64,000 nt of DNA, from the NCBI RefSeq assembly GCF_028682175.1, contig NZ_JANHKS010000009.1, positions 62,001 through 126,000 of the forward strand, in the 5' to 3' direction. Below the pieces are notes generated by a model, which made no database searches, was not told the DNA's origin, and saw only the letters and a list, made by a program, of their open reading frames with translations. Both the position numbers and the translations under genes were made by a program. This DNA comes from Pseudomonas putida. GTDB taxonomy: Bacteria; Pseudomonadota; Gammaproteobacteria; Pseudomonadales; Pseudomonadaceae. Each line of letters opens with the position of its first letter. The first letter of the stretch is position 1. Of the stretch, positions 61,009 to 64,000 are shown in pieces.

Positions 61009-62957
61009 GTGGCGAAGCTGTTCACAACCATGGCACCGAACATAGCCATGACCATCATCACGCTGATGCGCCCGAGCCCGGCAGCATGCTGACCAGCACC
61101 GAGCAACGCAGCGCCGCACGCCAACTGACCCTTGCAATGCTCGCCCTGGGCTTGCTGGCGCTGGGGCTGGTGTGGCGCTTCTTTGCCCCCGAGCAGGTCG
61201 GCGTCAGCCAGTTGCTGCTGGGTGCGGCCTCGCTGCTGGTGGCCATTCCGGTGGTCAGCGCGGGCTGGCACAGCCTGCGCTATCCAAGCCTGCACGGCAT
61301 CACCGATCAACTGATCGCGCTGGCGATGCTCGGCGCCTGGGCCACGGGCGACCTGATGACTGCCGCCTTGCTGCCGATCATCATGATCTTCGGCCATGTG
61401 CTGGAAGAGCGCAGCGTCATCGGCTCCCAGGAAGCGATTCAGGCGCTGGGGAAACTGACTCGCAGCCATGCACGATTGATCACCGCCGACGGCTCGATCC
61501 GTGAAGTGGACAACGGCACTCTGGTCGCCGGAGACCGGGTTGAAGTGCGCGCCGGGGACCGGGTGCCCGCCGACGGCATGGTCATGTTCGGCCAGGCGAG
61601 CCTGGACACAGCGCCGATCACCGGTGAGTCGGTGCCGTTGGAAGCGCGCGCCGGCATGGAGGTGTTCGGCGGCGCGATCAACCTCGACGGTCTTTTGCGC
61701 ATCGAGGTAACGCGCATCGGCAATGAATCGACCCTGGGCAAAGTCATCGCCCTGATGCAGAGCGCCGAGCGTTCGAAGCCGCCGATCACCCGGCTGCTGG
61801 AGCGTTACGCGGGCAGCTACATGGTGCTGGTGTTGCTAATCGCCGCTGTCACCTGGTTCATCACCAACAACGCCCAGGCCATGCTGGCGGTGCTGGTTGC
61901 GGCGTGCCCTTGCGCGCTGGTGCTGTCGGCGCCGGCCACGGCGATTGCCGGGATCGCTGTGGCGGCTCGCCACGGCATCCTGATTCGCAGTTCGGCCTTC
62001 CTTGAAGAACTCGCCGACCTGACATCCCTGGTGGTCGACAAGACCGGCACCCTGACTTACGGCAGTTTGCGCCTGCAATCGGTACAAGCCGAGGAGGGCG
62101 CCGGCGATGAGCTGATCCCGCTCGCTGCCAGTCTCGGTTCGGCCAGCAGCCACCCGGTCAGTCGCGCGCTGGCAGGGTTGGTCGAGAAGGATCAACTGCT
62201 GGCGCTGCAAGACATTCGCGAACGCCAGGGCCTTGGCGTCGTTGCCCAGACCGAGCGCGGAGAAGCTGCCCTTGGCCGGCCTGAGCTGTTCGCGCAACTG
62301 GGCATCGCCACCTCGCCTGTGCCCGATCACGATGGCCCCATTGCCGGGCTGTCGGTCGATGGTGTGTTCCTCGCCTGGTTGCTGCTGGCCGACAGCCTCA
62401 AGCCCGAGGCCCGTCAGGCCCTGAGTGAATTGCGTGAGTTGGGCATGGGCCGGCAACTGCTGCTGACCGGCGACCGTCAGAGTGTGGCCGACAGCCTGGC
62501 CCATGAGGTCGGCATCAGCGACATCCACGCCCAGGCCCTGCCCGAAGACAAGCTCAACCGGGTGATGGGGGAGATCAAGAGCGGCTTCCGGCCGATGGTG
62601 GTGGGTGACGGCATCAACGATTCGCTGGCCTTGAAGGCTGGCGTGGTGGGCGTGGCCATGGGTGCGGGCGGCGCTGACATCGCACTGGCCTCGGCCGATA
62701 TCGTGCTGATCGGCAGCGACCTGCGCCGCCTGGGGACTTGCGTGCGCTTGAGCCGGCAGTGCCGCAGCACGTTGCAGGTCAACGTCATCATCGGGCTGGG
62801 CTGGACGCTGGCGATTGTCGCACTGGCGGCGTTCGGGGTGCTGGGGGCTGCGGGCGCGATGATCGCCGCTATCTTGCACAACCTCAGCACCTTGCTGGTG
62901 CTCGGCAACGCCGGACGCTTGCTGCGCTTCCACGAGCCTATCGGCAAAATTTCATAA
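61005..62957 (+). CDS. hmtA: P1B-type metal-transporting ATPase, HmtA-like
   Basis: A 650-residue heavy-metal P-type ATPase. N-terminal HNHGTEHSHDHHH is His-rich and there is no ferredoxin-like metal-binding domain. Visible motifs are TGES (206-209), the membrane metal site C301-P302-C303 in ACPCALVLSAP, the phosphorylated D345 in DKTGTLTYG, SHPVSRAL (HP motif) and VGDGINDSLALK near 533-544. The gene neighbourhood (SPFH genes first, ATPase last, Zur-like box) matches the P. aeruginosa HmtA locus, whose ATPase imports zinc and copper. Import direction is assumed from that homology; CadA/ZntA-type export is the alternative. Confidence 0.85.
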   Translation: MSGEAVHNHGTEHSHDHHHADAPEPGSMLTSTEQRSAARQLTLAMLALGLLALGLVWRFFAPEQVGVSQLLLGAASLLVAIPVVSAGWHSLRYPSLHGITDQLIALAMLGAWATGDLMTAALLPIIMIFGHVLEERSVIGSQEAIQALGKLTRSHARLITADGSIREVDNGTLVAGDRVEVRAGDRVPADGMVMFGQASLDTAPITGESVPLEARAGMEVFGGAINLDGLLRIEVTRIGNESTLGKVIALMQSAERSKPPITRLLERYAGSYMVLVLLIAAVTWFITNNAQAMLAVLVAACPCALVLSAPATAIAGIAVAARHGILIRSSAFLEELADLTSLVVDKTGTLTYGSLRLQSVQAEEGAGDELIPLAASLGSASSHPVSRALAGLVEKDQLLALQDIRERQGLGVVAQTERGEAALGRPELFAQLGIATSPVPDHDGPIAGLSVDGVFLAWLLLADSLKPEARQALSELRELGMGRQLLLTGDRQSVADSLAHEVGISDIHAQALPEDKLNRVMGEIKSGFRPMVVGDGINDSLALKAGVVGVAMGAGGADIALASADIVLIGSDLRRLGTCVRLSRQCRSTLQVNVIIGLGWTLAIVALAAFGVLGAAGAMIAAILHNLSTLLVLGNAGRLLRFHEPIGKIS

Positions 62958-62976
62958 TTGCCTGCAAGCCTTGATT

Positions 62977-63006
62977 ACCGGTGCTCGCGCTGTGAGCACC
63001 GGTTTT
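62977..63006 (+). terminator. Rho-independent terminator after hmtA
   Basis: ACCGGTGCTC-(7)-GAGCACCGGT followed by TTT, a perfect 10-base stem 20 bases after the stop. Confidence 0.85.
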
Positions 63007-63113
63007 GACAGGCTTACGTAAGTATAAAAATTCGCTTGAGCTTTGAAGAACTCTGTAACAAATTATGAGTCAGTCACGAAGAGGGTGTTCCATCGCAGGC
63101 TTCGCATTGGCTG

Positions 63114-63145
63114 GAAATCCGGAGTACAGGGCCGTACTCGATTTC
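63114..63145 (+). promoter_or_regulatory. Hairpin in the cfa upstream region
   Basis: GAAAT...GAGTAC-(6)-GTACTC.ATTTC, a two-part stem with small bulges, about 105 bases before the cfa start. No T tract follows. It may be a leader structure or an operator; the 63007-63250 spacer otherwise holds only the cfa promoter region, which I could not pin down. Confidence 0.45.
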
Positions 63146-63250
63146 AGATTTGTCGTCGCTCTCATAACAAGCCGATAGCCTGACGGTTCCTACTCTGGAG
63201 CCGGTTTTGGACTACCCTTTTCCGTGTTTCCGGATTAGGGGGATATCTCA

Positions 63251-64000
63251 ATGCTTGCGCAACTTCCACCGGCGTTACAAAAGCTTCATTTGCCTCTACG
63301 ACTCAAGCTTTGGGATGGCAACGAGTTCGACCTTGGGTCCGACCCAAGCGTCACCATCGTCGTGAAGGACCCCGCATTGGTGTCCGATTTCAGTCACCCC
63401 AGCCTTGACCTTCTGGGCAGCGCCTTCGTTGAAGGCCGGCTTGACCTTGTGGGTTCGATCAGCGAAGTGATGCGGGTCTGTGACGAACTGACCCTGGCCC
63501 TCGCCGACGAAGACGACACCAGCGCGCCCACCCGCACGCAGCACGACAAGGACACCGACGCCAAGTCGATCTCCTACCACTATGACCTTTCCAACGACTT
63601 CTACCGGCTGTGGCTGGACAAGGACATGGTCTATTCCTGCGCCTACTTCAAGACCGGCAACGAGACGCTGGATCAGGCGCAGCAGGACAAATTTCATCAC
63701 CTGTGCCGCAAGCTGCGCCTCAAGCCCGGCGAGTATCTGCTCGACGTGGGCTGCGGCTGGGGCGGCCTGTCACGTTTCGCGGCGCGCGAGTACGGGGTGA
63801 AGGTGTTCGGCATTACCCTGAGCCGCGAGCAACTGGCGCTGGCGCGGGAGCGAGTCAAAGCCGAGGGGCTGGAGGACCGGGTGGAGCTGCAGTTGCTCGA
63901 CTATCGCGACCTGCCCAAGGACGGCCGCTTCGACAAGGTCGTGAGTGTGGGCATGTTCGAGCACGTCGGCCACGCCAACCTCGACCTCTACGCCAAGTGC
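63251..64000 (+). CDS. cfa: Cyclopropane-fatty-acyl-phospholipid synthase (partial)
   Basis: The first 250 residues of a SAM-dependent enzyme that adds methylene bridges to unsaturated phospholipid acyl chains, usually in stationary phase. The window ends inside the gene. The N-terminal lipid-binding part is followed by ISYHYDLSNDFYRLWLDKDMVYSCAYF, the family's hallmark segment, and the SAM motif LLDVGCGWGGLSRFAA near 163-178, then GMFEHVGHANL. ATG 63251 follows GGGGGATATCTCA. Confidence 0.95.
   Translation, partial: MLAQLPPALQKLHLPLRLKLWDGNEFDLGSDPSVTIVVKDPALVSDFSHPSLDLLGSAFVEGRLDLVGSISEVMRVCDELTLALADEDDTSAPTRTQHDKDTDAKSISYHYDLSNDFYRLWLDKDMVYSCAYFKTGNETLDQAQQDKFHHLCRKLRLKPGEYLLDVGCGWGGLSRFAAREYGVKVFGITLSREQLALARERVKAEGLEDRVELQLLDYRDLPKDGRFDKVVSVGMFEHVGHANLDLYAKC

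Overview
The window is the chromosomal replication-origin region of a fluorescent or syringae-type Pseudomonas. The evidence is the syntenic block gyrB-recF-dnaN-dnaA / oriC / rpmH-rnpA-yidD-yidC-mnmE-mnmG-rsmG-parA-parB-atpIBEFHAGDC-glmU-glmR-glmS, with protein sequences close to known Pseudomonas proteins, high GC, and Pseudomonas-type REP repeats. No rRNA, tRNA, CRISPR array, prophage or insertion sequence was seen.

Layout. 1-1468: the possible start of a truncated gene and a membrane acyltransferase. 1483-7703: gyrB, recF (carrying two parS sites), dnaN and dnaA, all leftward. 7704-8201: oriC with five perfect DnaA boxes and an AT-rich stretch. 8202-16974: rightward ribosomal protein, RNase P, membrane insertase, tRNA-modification and partition genes; a second origin-like, DnaA-box-bearing AT-rich spacer lies between mnmE and mnmG. 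17019-24295: the F1Fo ATP synthase operon with its promoter and terminator. 24372-28563: glmU, a DeoR-type regulator, glmS, and the attTn7 region.

28591-41195 is an accessory region directly downstream of attTn7. Two LysR-type regulators and a DMT exporter precede a tight eight-gene operon: cupin, methionyl-tRNA-synthetase-like enzyme, FAD amine oxidase, cytoplasmic amino-acid-binding-like protein, lysine/ornithine N-hydroxylase, SbnA-like and SbnB-like enzymes (L-2,3-diaminopropionate synthesis), and a large FAD/NAD(P)-binding protein. The combination N-hydroxylase + cupin + MetRS-like + FAD oxidase is the set known to build N-N bonds in hydrazine natural products such as s56-p1 and triacsin. 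Here the cupin and MetRS-like parts are separate proteins, and a diaminopropionate pathway is attached. This is the best candidate for an undescribed system. The same operon also has a very high density of perfect DnaA boxes, seven of them inside its last gene.

41277-50652 is mixed accessory and housekeeping: a solute-binding protein, a GH39-like hydrolase paired with an O-antigen-ligase/polymerase-like membrane protein, opgD, a LysE/Lrp pair, lpd, and a small membrane protein. 51056-55597 looks like an aldehyde-handling operon: a formaldehyde-activating-enzyme homologue, an aldo/keto reductase, an aldehyde dehydrogenase and an MFS transporter. 56916-62957 is a candidate Zur-controlled operon of three SPFH (HflK/HflC-like) proteins and a His-rich P1B-type ATPase resembling the HmtA zinc/copper importer. 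The window ends inside a cyclopropane-fatty-acid synthase gene.
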